Source: Streptomyces panaciradicis (GTDB taxonomy: Bacteria; Actinomycetota; Actinomycetes; Streptomycetales; Streptomycetaceae). Taken from it: DNA of 45,209 nt. Position 1 is the stretch's first letter. Each line of letters starts with the position of its first letter. A program made the position numbers and the translations under genes. Positions 24,701-32,600 of the stretch are shown here, piece by piece. Below the pieces are notes generated by a model. It was not told the DNA's origin. It saw nothing but the letters and a program-made list of their open reading frames with translations, and ran no database searches. Where the stretch lies: assembly GCF_023516615.1 (NCBI RefSeq), contig NZ_JAMGBF010000092.1:1-45209 (forward strand), given 5' to 3'.

Positions 24701-24845
24701 CGGCTTCGACTCGCTGCTGTCGGTGGAGTTGAGCAAGCGGCTGACCGCGGCGACCGGGCTCCGGCTCCGGGCGAACATGGCGCTGAAATACCCGACCGCG
24801 CGGCTGATCACCGGGCACATAGTCTCCTCTTTCCGCGCCCGGTAA
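21741..24845 (+). CDS. Modular PKS, module 3: KS-AT-ACP (1034 aa)
   Basis: Short non-reducing module. N-terminal coiled coil (RALRTLLEERDRLRQENEAL), KS with Cys213, AT with GHSQGE (Ser663) and YASH at 763-766 for methylmalonyl-CoA, ACP Ser991 (LGFDSLLSVEL). No KR, DH, ER or thioesterase, so the product leaves as a 2-methyl-3-oxo thioester. The C-terminus stops soon after the ACP with no PKS-type docking tail, consistent with transfer to the C domain of the next protein. It starts one base after the previous stop and is the last gene of the operon. Confidence 0.94.
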   Translation: MDDSADRAAAGGDRVERALRTLLEERDRLRQENEALRAAHGEPVAVVAMACRYPGGVTSPEELWDMVRDGVDAVDEFPTDRGWRDLYDPDPDTVGCSYVRHGGFLTDVAAFDAGFFGISPREAMAIDPQQRLLLETSWEVFERAGIVPAQVRGSDVGVFTGVSSSEYGSRFLEGGGNELEGYLMHGSALSVASGRVAYELGLTGPTLSVDTACSSSLVALHLAVRSLRAGECSLALASGALVLSTPAIFVEFSRQRGLAADGRCKSFADGADGTGWAEGVGVLLLERLSDARRAGHPVLAVVRGTAVNQDGASNGLTAPNGLAQQKVIRQALADAGIAPREVDLVEAHGTGTALGDPIEAGALLATYGQDRPEGRPLWLGSLKSNIGHAQAAAGVGGIIKAVQAMRHGHLPKTLHVRTPSHHVDWSSGAVELLLEGREWPRTDGPRRAGVSSFGVSGTNAHVILEEAPPPQEPAGSGQAGAGGLVPWTVSGRNTTALRRQAGRLHDFVEANPAMDLADTGWSLVSSRTAFGHRAVVLGRDRDEMLSGLASVRDGTESAAVVRGTAGELGGTVFMFPGQGSQWVGMGRQLYDAFPVFAHSLDACAAALAEWVDWSLTDVVRGAEGAPTLDRIDVVQPALFSVMVSLAALWRSWGVEPGAVVGHSQGEIAAAHVCGALSLRDATKIVALRSKALLGLIGHGGMASVQASAELVAERLTSWNDRVSVAVVNGPRSVVVSGEPGALDEFVEKMTAEGIQARRISVDYASHSHQVARVRDQVIGPLSDIRPQSSTLPFYSTLRGEKVDTEKLNGVYWYDNLREKVLFETSVRQLAEDGHRVFVEMSPHPVLTVPVQEIVEDLDDALVLSSARRDRGEAEALLGSLAQLYVRGGSVDWDAFFGARRRVELPTYAFQRQRYWLNSTRPGATAQLPEAELPTADDEPLSLPDAFSTLSERDAEALVLDHVLRKIAVVLGHPSGEAIDPDQEFKDLGFDSLLSVELSKRLTAATGLRLRANMALKYPTARLITGHIVSSFRAR

Positions 24846-24846
24846 C

Positions 24847-24864
24847 TGTCCTGTCGGCGGGACA
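24847..24864. promoter_or_regulatory. LmbU-type palindrome, copy 2
   Basis: TGTCCTGTCGGCGGGACA, one base off perfect symmetry, directly after the PKS stop codon and upstream of the NRPS gene. Its centre is 54.5 bases before the TTGACC -35 at 24910, the same distance as copy 7 from its TTGACC. Confidence 0.7.
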
Positions 24865-24871
24865 CCCCGAG

Positions 24872-24891
24872 CCGGCCGACAGCTCGGCCGG
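24872..24891. terminator. Small hairpin after PKS operon
   Basis: CCGGCCGA and TCGGCCGG form an 8-bp stem with a CAGC loop between the palindrome and the NRPS promoter. It may be a weak terminator of the PKS operon or part of the regulatory region. Confidence 0.35.
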
Positions 24892-24909
24892 TCCCCGAAC
24901 GCCATTGTC

Positions 24910-24939
24910 TTGACCGGCTGTTCCCCCGTCCGTGAAGGT
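24910..24939 (+). promoter_or_regulatory. Candidate promoter of the NRPS gene
   Basis: TTGACC at 24910-24915, 18 bases, then GAAGGT and GGAGGC. The block from TTGTCTTGACC through TCCGTGAA and GTGGAGG is nearly repeated upstream of the flavoenzyme gene on the other strand (43314-43281). The -10 is poor by TANNNT standards; the conservation is the main support. Confidence 0.45.
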
Positions 24940-24997
24940 GGAGGCGATCTCGAATTCCACCGAATCCCGGGCCTGTTCGCTTGAGGAGATGATCCGT

Positions 24998-27900
24998 GTG
25001 CGCTCGTTCGGTGCGTCGTCTGCGCAAAAGGGAATGTGGCTCGCGCAGAAAATGAACCCCGACACGCTGAACCACGCGCTGTTCATGTGGGACGTGGACG
25101 GTGAACTGGACACGGCGGTCATGGAATCCGCCTTCCGGCATGTACTCGGCGAGGCGGAAGTGCTGCGCGTCAACTTCGTCGAAGTGGACGGCGAACTGCG
25201 GCAGGTGCCCCGGGAATTGGAGGACTGGCAGCCGTTCTTCATGGATGTCGGTGACACGGCCGATCCCGAGCAGGCTGCTCGCGAGGCGCTGGCCGACCTG
25301 GTGAGGCAGCCGTTCGACCTGGAACGGGATCTGCTGTTCCGGCTGGGAGTGGTGAGACTCGGGGCGGCCCGCTCCCTGGTGGTGGTCGCCTACCACCACC
25401 TCGTCTCGGACGGGTACGGCGCCGGCGGCCTGCTGTCACGGCGCCTCGCGGAGGTCTACACGGCGCTCGTACGGGGCGTGCGGATACCGGAGTTGCCGCA
25501 GCCGTGGGACGCCGAGCCGTTCGCGGCCGAGGCGACGCGGTACCGCGACTCCCCGGCCTTCACCGAGGACATCGAGTTCTGGCGCTCCTACCTGGCGAAC
25601 GCGCCCGGGCCCGCACAGGTCCCGGGCGTCGCCCTGCCCGAGGACGCGCGAAGGGCGCTGTCCGAGCGGACCGGCACGGCCGACCGCTGGGGGCAACTGG
25701 CCGACGCCATCGGCATGGTGAGCCGCACGCTGACCATTCCGCGCGCGGAGGCGGACACCTGGACCGACGCCGCGAAGGCCCTGGGCGTGTGGATGTCGTC
25801 GCTGCTCACCGCGGCCGCGGCGGTGTACTTCCGGCACCGCTGCGACCGCCCGGAGTTCCTCATGTCGATGGCCGTGGCCAACCGGACCGGGGCGGCGAGC
25901 AGCACACCCGGGCTGGCCGTCAACGTGGTGCCGATGCGCGTGCGGGTTCCGCTCAGCGCGACCTTCGGGGAGATCGCCGACGCGGTGGTCGACGAGACGT
26001 ACGAGATCTTCGGCCACATCGCCTGTCACTACTCGGACATCCAGCGCGCGAGCGGCATCGGCCTGAGCGGACGCGGCAGTTTCGGCGCCGTGATCAACGT
26101 GGTCGACTTCGCGGAGCAACTCCACTTCGCCGGCCGCCCCGCGCGTCACCTCGGCGCCACGACCGGCGCCTTCGACGAACTGTCCATCGGCGTCTACACC
26201 GACGGAAGCGCCGACAGCGACCTGTTCCTGCGTCTCGACGCCCCGGCGACCCTGTACTCCGCGGCTGAACTGCGCTTTGTCGGCCTGGAGTTGATCGCGT
26301 ACATGCGTGCCCTGCTGGCCGCCGACGCGCAACTGCCGGTCGGCGCGCTGGACGTGCTTGCGGGCGCCCAGCGGGACCAGGTGCTCACGGCAGCGATCGG
26401 CACGGAAGTCCCGGTCCCCGGGCTGACGGTCCCCGAGCTGTTCGCCCGCCAGGTGGAGCGGGATCCCGACGCCGTCGCGGTGGTGTCCGGGGAGACGGTC
26501 CTCTCGTACCGCGAGGTGGACGAGCGGTCCGGCCGCCTGGCCGGGGCCTTGCGTCGCCGGGGCGTCGGACCCGAGACGGTCGTGGCCGTGGCACTGCCTC
26601 GCTCGGTCGACCTCGCCGTCGCACTGCTGGGAGTGGTGAAGGCGGGCGGAGCCTACCTGCCCGTCGACCCGGCGGCGGCCCCCGAACGAATCTGGCCGGT
26701 GGCGCGGGAGGCCGAGGTGCGCCTGCTGCTCGCCGAAGCGGCGACGGTCGATGCGCTCTGCGCCGATCCGGACGTTCCGGTGATCCGGTTCGAGGAGATC
26801 GCCTCTGAGGCCGCAGGAGACGACGGCGCACCCATCTCCCTGCACCCGGACGGCCTGCTGGCCGTCACGTACGGCTCCGGACCGGACGAATCACCCTCCG
26901 GGGTCGCCGTCACACACCGCAACCTGCTGCGTTCCGTCATGGATCGGCAATGGCGTGAAGGCGGCCGCGGCACCGTGCTGTGGCACTCGTCGCACACCTC
27001 CGAGGCGCTTGCCCTCGAGCTCTGGGCGCCGCTGCTGAACGGCGGCCGAGTGGTCGTGGCTCCTGCCGGCGAACTGGACGTCGACACGCTGACCGAACTG
27101 CGGGCGGTGCACGAGCTCTCCGCGCTGTGGCTGCCCGTGGGACTGTTCTCGGCAATCGCGGCAGAGCATCCCAAGAGCCTCGCCGGCTTGCGCGAGGTGT
27201 GGACCGGCGGCGAGCGTGTGTCCTCGGCCGCGGTACGACGGGTGCGTGAGGCATGCCCCGAGCTCATGGTCGTGACCGGCCACGGCCCGACGGAGACGAC
27301 GCCGTTTTCCGCGACCCACCGCCTGGCAGGGGACGCCCCGCCGGACCACGTCGGCGCGGTCGGCCGCCCCGCGGACAACACCGCCCTCTATGTGCTGGGG
27401 CCGGGCCTGGCGCCGGTGCCCGCCGGCGTGACCGGCGAGCTCTATGCGGCGGGCGCCGGCCTCGCCCGTGGGATCGCCGGACGGCCCGGGCCGACGGCGG
27501 AGCGGTTCGTGCCCTGCCCGTTCGGTCCGGCGGGCGGGCGCATGTACCGGACCGGGGACCGGGTGCGATGGAGTGCGGACGGCCGCCTGGAGTACGTCGG
27601 CCGGGCAGACACCCAGACGGAGATACGCGGGGTTCCGGTCGAGTCGACGGAGATCGACGAGGTGCTGTCCGAACACACCGGTCTCGCCCAGTCGTTGGTG
27701 GTCGCCGCGACGGACGACTCCGGAAAACGGCGGCTGGTCGCCTATGTGGTCCCGGTGAGTGAGCGCGCAGCCCGGCCCCCGGCCGAGGAACTGCGCCGGT
27801 ACGTCGCGGAGCGGCTGCCCGAGGCGATGGTGCCGTCCGTGTTCGTGGTGCTGGAACGCCTCCCCTTGACGGCCGGCGGAAGAGTGGACCGGGCATCGCT

Positions 27901-28216
27901 GCCGGCAGCCGCCGTCGACGACGGGACCTACCGGGCACCCCGCAACCACACCGAGCGGGTGCTGGCAGCGGTCTTCGCCGACGCCCTCGAACTTGACCAA
28001 GTGGGCATCGACGACGACTTCTTCGACCTCGGGGGCAACTCGCTGCGAGCGATCAGAGTCGTCGGTCTGATCCGGGCGGAGCTGAGTCTCGAGGTGTCCA
28101 TCCGCACCCTGTTCGCGGCACGCACCATCGCGGGTCTGTCGGACAGGTGGAAGGACCTCGCCCGGTCGAGCCGCCCGACGCTGCGCAGGAGGACCAAGGA
28201 CGGCGAAGCCCTCTGA
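24998..28216 (+). CDS. NRPS module C-A-PCP with degenerate A domain (1072 aa)
   Basis: The C domain (about 1-430) has an intact HHLVSDG at 133-139 and should join the polyketide to an amino acid. The A domain (about 460-990) looks dead: the A3 loop reads TYGSGPDESPSGV with Ser634 for its Lys, the A10 Lys is Arg962 (GGRVDRASL), and D235 is Glu. Its pocket reads E-A-L-W-W-G-G-P-F-R, a decayed form of the valine-type D-A-x-W-x-G-G-T-F-K. The PCP is intact (Ser1015, LGGNSLRAI). No TE or reductase follows. GTG 24998 has GAGGAG nine bases upstream; the in-frame GTG at 24932 precedes the likely transcription start. The carrier is probably loaded in trans. Confidence 0.92.
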   Translation: MRSFGASSAQKGMWLAQKMNPDTLNHALFMWDVDGELDTAVMESAFRHVLGEAEVLRVNFVEVDGELRQVPRELEDWQPFFMDVGDTADPEQAAREALADLVRQPFDLERDLLFRLGVVRLGAARSLVVVAYHHLVSDGYGAGGLLSRRLAEVYTALVRGVRIPELPQPWDAEPFAAEATRYRDSPAFTEDIEFWRSYLANAPGPAQVPGVALPEDARRALSERTGTADRWGQLADAIGMVSRTLTIPRAEADTWTDAAKALGVWMSSLLTAAAAVYFRHRCDRPEFLMSMAVANRTGAASSTPGLAVNVVPMRVRVPLSATFGEIADAVVDETYEIFGHIACHYSDIQRASGIGLSGRGSFGAVINVVDFAEQLHFAGRPARHLGATTGAFDELSIGVYTDGSADSDLFLRLDAPATLYSAAELRFVGLELIAYMRALLAADAQLPVGALDVLAGAQRDQVLTAAIGTEVPVPGLTVPELFARQVERDPDAVAVVSGETVLSYREVDERSGRLAGALRRRGVGPETVVAVALPRSVDLAVALLGVVKAGGAYLPVDPAAAPERIWPVAREAEVRLLLAEAATVDALCADPDVPVIRFEEIASEAAGDDGAPISLHPDGLLAVTYGSGPDESPSGVAVTHRNLLRSVMDRQWREGGRGTVLWHSSHTSEALALELWAPLLNGGRVVVAPAGELDVDTLTELRAVHELSALWLPVGLFSAIAAEHPKSLAGLREVWTGGERVSSAAVRRVREACPELMVVTGHGPTETTPFSATHRLAGDAPPDHVGAVGRPADNTALYVLGPGLAPVPAGVTGELYAAGAGLARGIAGRPGPTAERFVPCPFGPAGGRMYRTGDRVRWSADGRLEYVGRADTQTEIRGVPVESTEIDEVLSEHTGLAQSLVVAATDDSGKRRLVAYVVPVSERAARPPAEELRRYVAERLPEAMVPSVFVVLERLPLTAGGRVDRASLPAAAVDDGTYRAPRNHTERVLAAVFADALELDQVGIDDDFFDLGGNSLRAIRVVGLIRAELSLEVSIRTLFAARTIAGLSDRWKDLARSSRPTLRRRTKDGEAL

Positions 28217-28236
28217 GCATTTCACAAGTGAATTCG

Positions 28237-28254
28237 TGTCCCGTCGGCGGGACA
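28237..28254. promoter_or_regulatory. LmbU-type palindrome, copy 3
   Basis: Perfectly matches copy 1 (TGTCCCGTCGGCGGGACA). It lies between the NRPS stop and the N-hydroxylase gene, 18 bases before the -35 at 28273. Confidence 0.75.
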
Positions 28255-28272
28255 TGAATGCGGCAGGCGTAC

Positions 28273-28302
28273 TTGAATGGCTCATCGTGCCGGGTCTACG
28301 TT
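28273..28302 (+). promoter_or_regulatory. Promoter of the N-hydroxylase/thioesterase operon
   Basis: TTGAAT at 28273-28278, 18 bases, TACGTT at 28297-28302, then GGCGGC: the same plan as the promoter at 4504-4533. Confidence 0.5.
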
Positions 28303-28342
28303 GGCGGCGCGACCGATGGAAATGCCAGCGGGAGAATTCTCT

Positions 28343-29692
28343 ATGACTAATCGTGAAAACGAGATCTACGACGTGGTCGGCATTGGGTTCGGTCCGTCCA
28401 ACCTGTCGCTCGCCATCGCCCTTCAGGAGTTCGGGGCGCGGGGCCCGGAGAACAGGATCAGCAGCCTCTTCTTCGAGCGTCAGTCGTCCTTCGGCTGGCA
28501 CCGCAACATGCTGCTGCCGTCGGCGACCATGCAGATATCCTTCCTCAAGGACCTGGTCACCTTTCGCAATCCGACGTCGAGTTTCAGCTTCGTCGCGTAT
28601 CTGCACGCGGCGGGGCGGCTCCCGCAGTTCGTCAACAACCAGGACTTCTTCCCCACACGCCAGGAGTTCCACCAGTACCTGGAGTGGGCGCAGGCACGGG
28701 TGGCCGACCGCATCGTGTACGGCAGCGAGGTGACGTCGATCAGAAGGCAGCCGGGCACCGCTCCGGAGCTGTCGGACCGTCTGCTGCTGGAAGTGGCCGA
28801 CACCGCCGGCCGACCCGGCCGCGTGGTCGAGGCCCGCAACGTGGTGATCTCCACCGGCCTGGTTCCGAGCATGCCCGAGGGCACCGAGCGCGACGAACGT
28901 GTCTGGCACAGTTCCGAGTTCCTGGAGAAGTACCGCCGCACGGACCCCGGGGAACTCCGCCGGGTGGCGGTCGCCGGAGCGGGCCAGAGCGCCGCCGAGA
29001 TCACCAGGTTCCTGTACGACGAGCTGCCGCACGCAGAGGTCTGCGCGATCGTTCCGTCCTACGGCTACTCCGTCGCGGACGACACCCCCTTCGCCAACCA
29101 GGTCTTCGACCTCGGTGCTGTCGACGAGTACTACTTCGGCAGCGAGCAGACGCGGGAGGCGTTCTGGCGGTACCACCGCAACACCAACTACTCGGTCGTC
29201 GACGACGAGGTGATCCGGGACCTGTACCGCAGGTCCTACGACGACGACGTACGGGGCGTCAGCCGTCTTCAGTTCCTCAACCTGACCAGGGTCACCGGCG
29301 TCAAGCGCGCGGGCGCCGAGACGCGCGTGTCCCTCCAGGAGGGCCCCGACGGCGAGATACGTGAACTCGACTTCGACCTGCTCGTGTGTGCGACGGGCTA
29401 CAACGCGATGGAGCCCACGGAGCTGCTCGGCGATCTCGACCAGTACTGCCTGCGGGACGAGGCCGGCCGGTACCGGGTGGAGCGGGACTACCGCATCGTC
29501 ACCGCACCCGACATGCGATGCGGCATCTATCTCCAGGGCGGTACCGAACACACCCACGGTCTGACCTCCTCACTGCTGTCCAACATCGCGGTGCGCAGCG
29601 GTGAGATCGTCGACTCGATCGTCGCCCGGCGCGCGGAGACGAACGACGGGAACACGGTCCTGGCCGAGGCCGGAAAGGGAACGCTTCGATGA
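28343..29692 (+). CDS. L-ornithine/L-lysine N-monooxygenase, KtzI/SidA family (449 aa)
   Basis: Flavin N-hydroxylating monooxygenase. The FAD site is GIGFGPSNLSLAIAL near the N-terminus, the NADPH site VAGAGQSAAEI near residue 215, and the family C-terminal CATGYN and GLTSSLLSNIA motifs are present. Length is normal for the family. In piperazic-acid pathways (KtzI) this enzyme makes N5-hydroxyornithine, which a KtzT enzyme then closes to the cyclic hydrazine; a KtzT-like gene lies at 39601. ATG 28343 follows a GGGAG site and lies downstream of the predicted promoter. It is translationally coupled to the next gene (ATGA). Ornithine is the inferred substrate; a hydroxamate role is the alternative. 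Confidence 0.9.
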   Translation: MTNRENEIYDVVGIGFGPSNLSLAIALQEFGARGPENRISSLFFERQSSFGWHRNMLLPSATMQISFLKDLVTFRNPTSSFSFVAYLHAAGRLPQFVNNQDFFPTRQEFHQYLEWAQARVADRIVYGSEVTSIRRQPGTAPELSDRLLLEVADTAGRPGRVVEARNVVISTGLVPSMPEGTERDERVWHSSEFLEKYRRTDPGELRRVAVAGAGQSAAEITRFLYDELPHAEVCAIVPSYGYSVADDTPFANQVFDLGAVDEYYFGSEQTREAFWRYHRNTNYSVVDDEVIRDLYRRSYDDDVRGVSRLQFLNLTRVTGVKRAGAETRVSLQEGPDGEIRELDFDLLVCATGYNAMEPTELLGDLDQYCLRDEAGRYRVERDYRIVTAPDMRCGIYLQGGTEHTHGLTSSLLSNIAVRSGEIVDSIVARRAETNDGNTVLAEAGKGTLR

Positions 29693-30459
29693 GTGACCCG
29701 CGGGAGGATCGGTGGCTGCGCCGCTACCGCGACGGCGACGGCTGCGAGACGAAACTCCTCTGCTTCGCCGCGGCCGGTGCCGGTGCGAGCGCGTATCGCA
29801 CCTGGGCCCTGGGCCTGCCGTCGGACGTCGCCGTGCTCGCCGTGCGCTACCCGGGCCGGGAAGACCGGTTCGGCGACCCGTTCGCGCCCCGGCTGGAGGC
29901 CCTCGCGGACGAGATAGCCAATGCGCTCGGTGGGCTTACGCGGCATCGGCTGGTGATGTTCGGTCACAGCATGGGGGCCTCGGTGGCGCACGAGGTGGCA
30001 CTGCGTTTCCAGGAGTGGGGGTGCCCTCCGGCCGCCTTGTGCGTGTCCGGCAGGCGGGCGACACACGCGCTGGCGGGCCGGCAGATGATCTCCGGCACGG
30101 ACGACGAGATCATCGCGCATGTCGTGGGTTTCGACGCGAGCCGGGCCGCGGTCTTCGCCGACCCCGACCTGCGGGAGATCGTGCTCCCCGCGGTCCGTGC
30201 GGACTATCACCTGGTGGACGACTACGTCGGCGGTCCCCGGCCCCTGCTCGACTGTCCGGTCTACGGTTACACCGGTGACACCGATTCCGAAGTGACCCCG
30301 GAACAGATGCGCCGCTGGGGCGAATTGACGCAAGAGACCTTCCGGCTCCGCGTGCTGCCCGGCGGGCATTTCTATCTGAGGGCCCAAGAAGCCGCATTGC
30401 TGGCGGATCTCAGCGACGTATTGGATGGCCTCAAGTCCCGTACATCGACCGCCAGTTGA
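29689..30459 (+). CDS. Type II thioesterase, Ser nucleophile (256 aa)
   Basis: Canonical external thioesterase: FAAAGAGAS loop, YPGREDRFGDPF motif, nucleophile Ser94 in FGHSMGAS, Asp in YTGDTDSEV and His in LPGGHFYL. It should hydrolyse misprimed or stalled acyl groups from the carrier proteins, or could release the product, because no TE domain exists in the assembly line. It overlaps the N-hydroxylase stop by four bases. It differs from the thioesterase at 6132, which has Cys at the same site. Confidence 0.92.
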   Translation: MSDPREDRWLRRYRDGDGCETKLLCFAAAGAGASAYRTWALGLPSDVAVLAVRYPGREDRFGDPFAPRLEALADEIANALGGLTRHRLVMFGHSMGASVAHEVALRFQEWGCPPAALCVSGRRATHALAGRQMISGTDDEIIAHVVGFDASRAAVFADPDLREIVLPAVRADYHLVDDYVGGPRPLLDCPVYGYTGDTDSEVTPEQMRRWGELTQETFRLRVLPGGHFYLRAQEAALLADLSDVLDGLKSRTSTAS

Positions 30460-30514
30460 CCTGTGCAGTGTCGTGGTAAGCTGATTTCGGTGGCATGGGA
30501 ATGCGTATCGGTCC

Positions 30515-30527
30515 GTGATGTCATCAC
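30515..30527. promoter_or_regulatory. Palindrome GTGATGTCATCAC upstream of A-domain operon
   Basis: A 6+1+6 perfect palindrome in the 200-base gap (30460-30659) before the stand-alone A-domain gene. A second small inverted repeat, GCTCGGT/ACCGAGC, is at 30552-30558/30567-30573. No LmbU-type palindrome occurs in this gap, unlike the other operon starts, so these may be operator or attenuation elements. No clear promoter hexamers were found. Confidence 0.3.
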
Positions 30528-30659
30528 CGCCCCTTTTTGAGGGTGCCATCCGCTCGGTCGTCGGAAACCGAGCCAGGGAACATCGCGTCGAATCCAGTAA
30601 TTCTCTCTCGAGTAACTCACGCACAGTTTTCATGAGCGTCCTCGGCCTAGGGATGGCAG

Positions 30660-32276
30660 ATGGCAAGTAAACCGACAGCGCTGACTGTGCTCCGACCGCT
30701 CCCCTCACTGTGGGGCGGTCCGGCCGACCCGCCGTGCCTGCTCGAGGCACTGGCCGCGACGGCGGCACAGCGGTCGGACGAGATCGCCGTCTGCGACGAG
30801 GGTCGGGAGCTGACCTACCGTGAGCTGAGCCGGTGGATCGGCGGTATCGCCGCGGTTCTCGTGGAGCAGGGCATCCGTCCGGGTGACCGGGTGGCGATCA
30901 CCGGCTCACGAAGTGCCGCGATCGTGGCGGCAATGCTGGCCACGGTGTACGTCGGTGCCACGTACGTGCCGCTCGACGCCGACTATCCGCTCAAGCGCCT
31001 CGAGCACATGCACACCGACAGCGGAGCCGGTCTGCTGCTGTACGCCGACCGGGAACCCGCCTTCACGACCCGCGCGCGGTCCCTGCGCATTCCGCCGATG
31101 CCCGCTTCGGCCGACCAGGGCGAGGCGGCCATGCCGCCGCATTCCTGCCGGCCGGACCTGCCTGTGTACATCATCTACACCTCCGGGTCCACAGGACTGC
31201 CCAAGGGTGTCGCCCTGCCGCACCGCTCCATCGACAACATGGCGCACTGGCAGCGAAGTCACTCGGTGCGGCCCGATCTGCGCACGGCCCAGTTCACGCC
31301 GCTGAACTTCGACGTCTGGTTCCAGGAGGTCCTCGGCACGCTGTGCGGCGGGGGAACACTGGTGATCATGCCCGAGCCGCTGCGGCGCGACCCGATCGCG
31401 CTGCTCGACTGGCTCGCGGACAACCGCATCGAGCGTCTGTTCCTGCCGTACGTGGCACTGAACATGCTCACCACCGTCGCCGCCGCCGCCGATTCGCTCG
31501 ACGGCCTCGCCCTCCAGGAGGTGAACCTCGGCGGCGAACAGCTCGTCTGCACGCCGGTCCTCAGGGATTTCTTCCGCCGGCTGCCGGGCTGCCGGCTGAA
31601 CATTCACTACGGTCAGAGCGAGTCCGCCATGGTCAGCGCGCATACGCTGACCGGGCCGCCGGAGGAGTGGCCGACGCTGCCGCCGATCGGGAGCCCGCTG
31701 CCGGGCTGCGAGGCGATCATCGATCCGGGCGACCAGGACGAGCCGGGGGTGGGGGAGCTCTTGGTGGCGGGCCTGCCCCTGTCCACCGGCTATCTCAACC
31801 AGCCCCGCCTCAACGCGGCGCGGTACATCCCGCTGGACCTCACCCGGCACGGCCACAACAGGGCGTTCCGCACCGGGGATCTGGTGCGTGTCGAGGACGG
31901 TGTCATCCACTACGTCGGCCGTGCCGACAACGAAGTGAAGATCCGCGGAGTCCGGGTCAATCCGCTCGAGGTGGACGCCTGTCTGCTCGAACAGCCCGGT
32001 GTCACCGAAGCGGTGTGCGTTCCCCTCCAGGTCGCGGAAGGGTCCCGTCAACTACGGGCGGCCGTCACCGTCGACACGGAGGAAGGCGTCTTCGACGCCG
32101 GCCGGGCGCTGGCCGCCCTGGCCGACCTCCTGCCCGGCCCCTCGGTGCCCGTCTCCGTCACGGTCCTGCCGGAGTTGCCCCGCACACCGAGCGGCAAGGC
32201 GGACCGCAAGGCGGTCGCCCGGACACTTGCCGGCATTCACCTTCATGGCCAGACGTCAGCGCAGACAGGGGTGTGA
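30660..32276 (+). CDS. Stand-alone amino-acid adenylation domain (538 aa)
   Basis: All catalytic motifs are intact: A3 YIIYTSGSTGLPKGVAL, A5 region NIHYGQSES, A7 FRTGDLVR, A8 GRADNEVKIRGVR, and A10 TPSGKADRKAV with the Lys. By hand alignment the pocket reads D-V-Q-F-N-G-H-M-V-K, closest to proline-type codes (D-V-Q-x-x-A-H-V-V-K). It should load proline or a cyclic analogue such as piperazic acid or a hydroxyproline, onto the PCP encoded next and perhaps onto the NRPS carrier whose own A domain is broken. It leads an operon with the PCP, radical SAM and aminotransferase genes. Substrate is inferred. Confidence 0.9.
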   Translation: MASKPTALTVLRPLPSLWGGPADPPCLLEALAATAAQRSDEIAVCDEGRELTYRELSRWIGGIAAVLVEQGIRPGDRVAITGSRSAAIVAAMLATVYVGATYVPLDADYPLKRLEHMHTDSGAGLLLYADREPAFTTRARSLRIPPMPASADQGEAAMPPHSCRPDLPVYIIYTSGSTGLPKGVALPHRSIDNMAHWQRSHSVRPDLRTAQFTPLNFDVWFQEVLGTLCGGGTLVIMPEPLRRDPIALLDWLADNRIERLFLPYVALNMLTTVAAAADSLDGLALQEVNLGGEQLVCTPVLRDFFRRLPGCRLNIHYGQSESAMVSAHTLTGPPEEWPTLPPIGSPLPGCEAIIDPGDQDEPGVGELLVAGLPLSTGYLNQPRLNAARYIPLDLTRHGHNRAFRTGDLVRVEDGVIHYVGRADNEVKIRGVRVNPLEVDACLLEQPGVTEAVCVPLQVAEGSRQLRAAVTVDTEEGVFDAGRALAALADLLPGPSVPVSVTVLPELPRTPSGKADRKAVARTLAGIHLHGQTSAQTGV

Positions 32277-32277
32277 C

Positions 32278-32550
32278 ATGGAAGGCGACTTCGAGACGGA
32301 GACGGAACGCCGGCTCGCGACGATCTGGGCCGATGTCCTCAAGATCGACAAAGTCGGACGCGACCAGGACTTCTTCGGCCTGGGCGGGGACTCGCTGCTG
32401 GCCACCAAGGTGGTGCTGGAGGCCCGCCGCGTCTGGAACATCGACTTCACCGTACGGGTGCTCATCGACACCCCCGTCCTCGCCGGACTGGCCGGACGCA
32501 TCGACCAGTGGGTCGCCGAGGACAGCGGGACGCCCGGGCAGCCTGCCTAG
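32278..32550 (+). CDS. Stand-alone peptidyl carrier protein (90 aa)
   Basis: One phosphopantetheine domain with the attachment Ser in DFFGLGGDSLLATKVV, preceded by the usual helix ETERRLATIWADVLKID. It begins one base after the A-domain stop, so it is the natural partner of that enzyme. The tethered amino acid could be the substrate of a tailoring enzyme (radical SAM enzyme, dioxygenase or P450) before use by the C domain. Confidence 0.9.
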   Translation: MEGDFETETERRLATIWADVLKIDKVGRDQDFFGLGGDSLLATKVVLEARRVWNIDFTVRVLIDTPVLAGLAGRIDQWVAEDSGTPGQPA

Positions 32551-32600
32551 CCACGCAATGCGACGAGACAGCGGCACAGGATTCGGGTCGGAGGTCCGGA

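Noticed and set aside
24932..24997. GTG 24932 or ATG 24989 as the NRPS start
   Set aside because: 24932 has no ribosome site and lies within the likely promoter; 24989 directly abuts GAGGAG. GTG 24998 has that site at nine bases. The choice is not certain.
28343..29692. Siderophore locus based on the N-hydroxylase
   Set aside because: No IucA/IucC synthetase, hydroxamate acyltransferase or siderophore transport genes are present, while a KtzT-like partner is.
30456..30482. TTGACC / TAAGCT as promoter of the A-domain operon
   Set aside because: The spacer is only 15 bases and the -35 lies across the preceding stop codon; not convincing.
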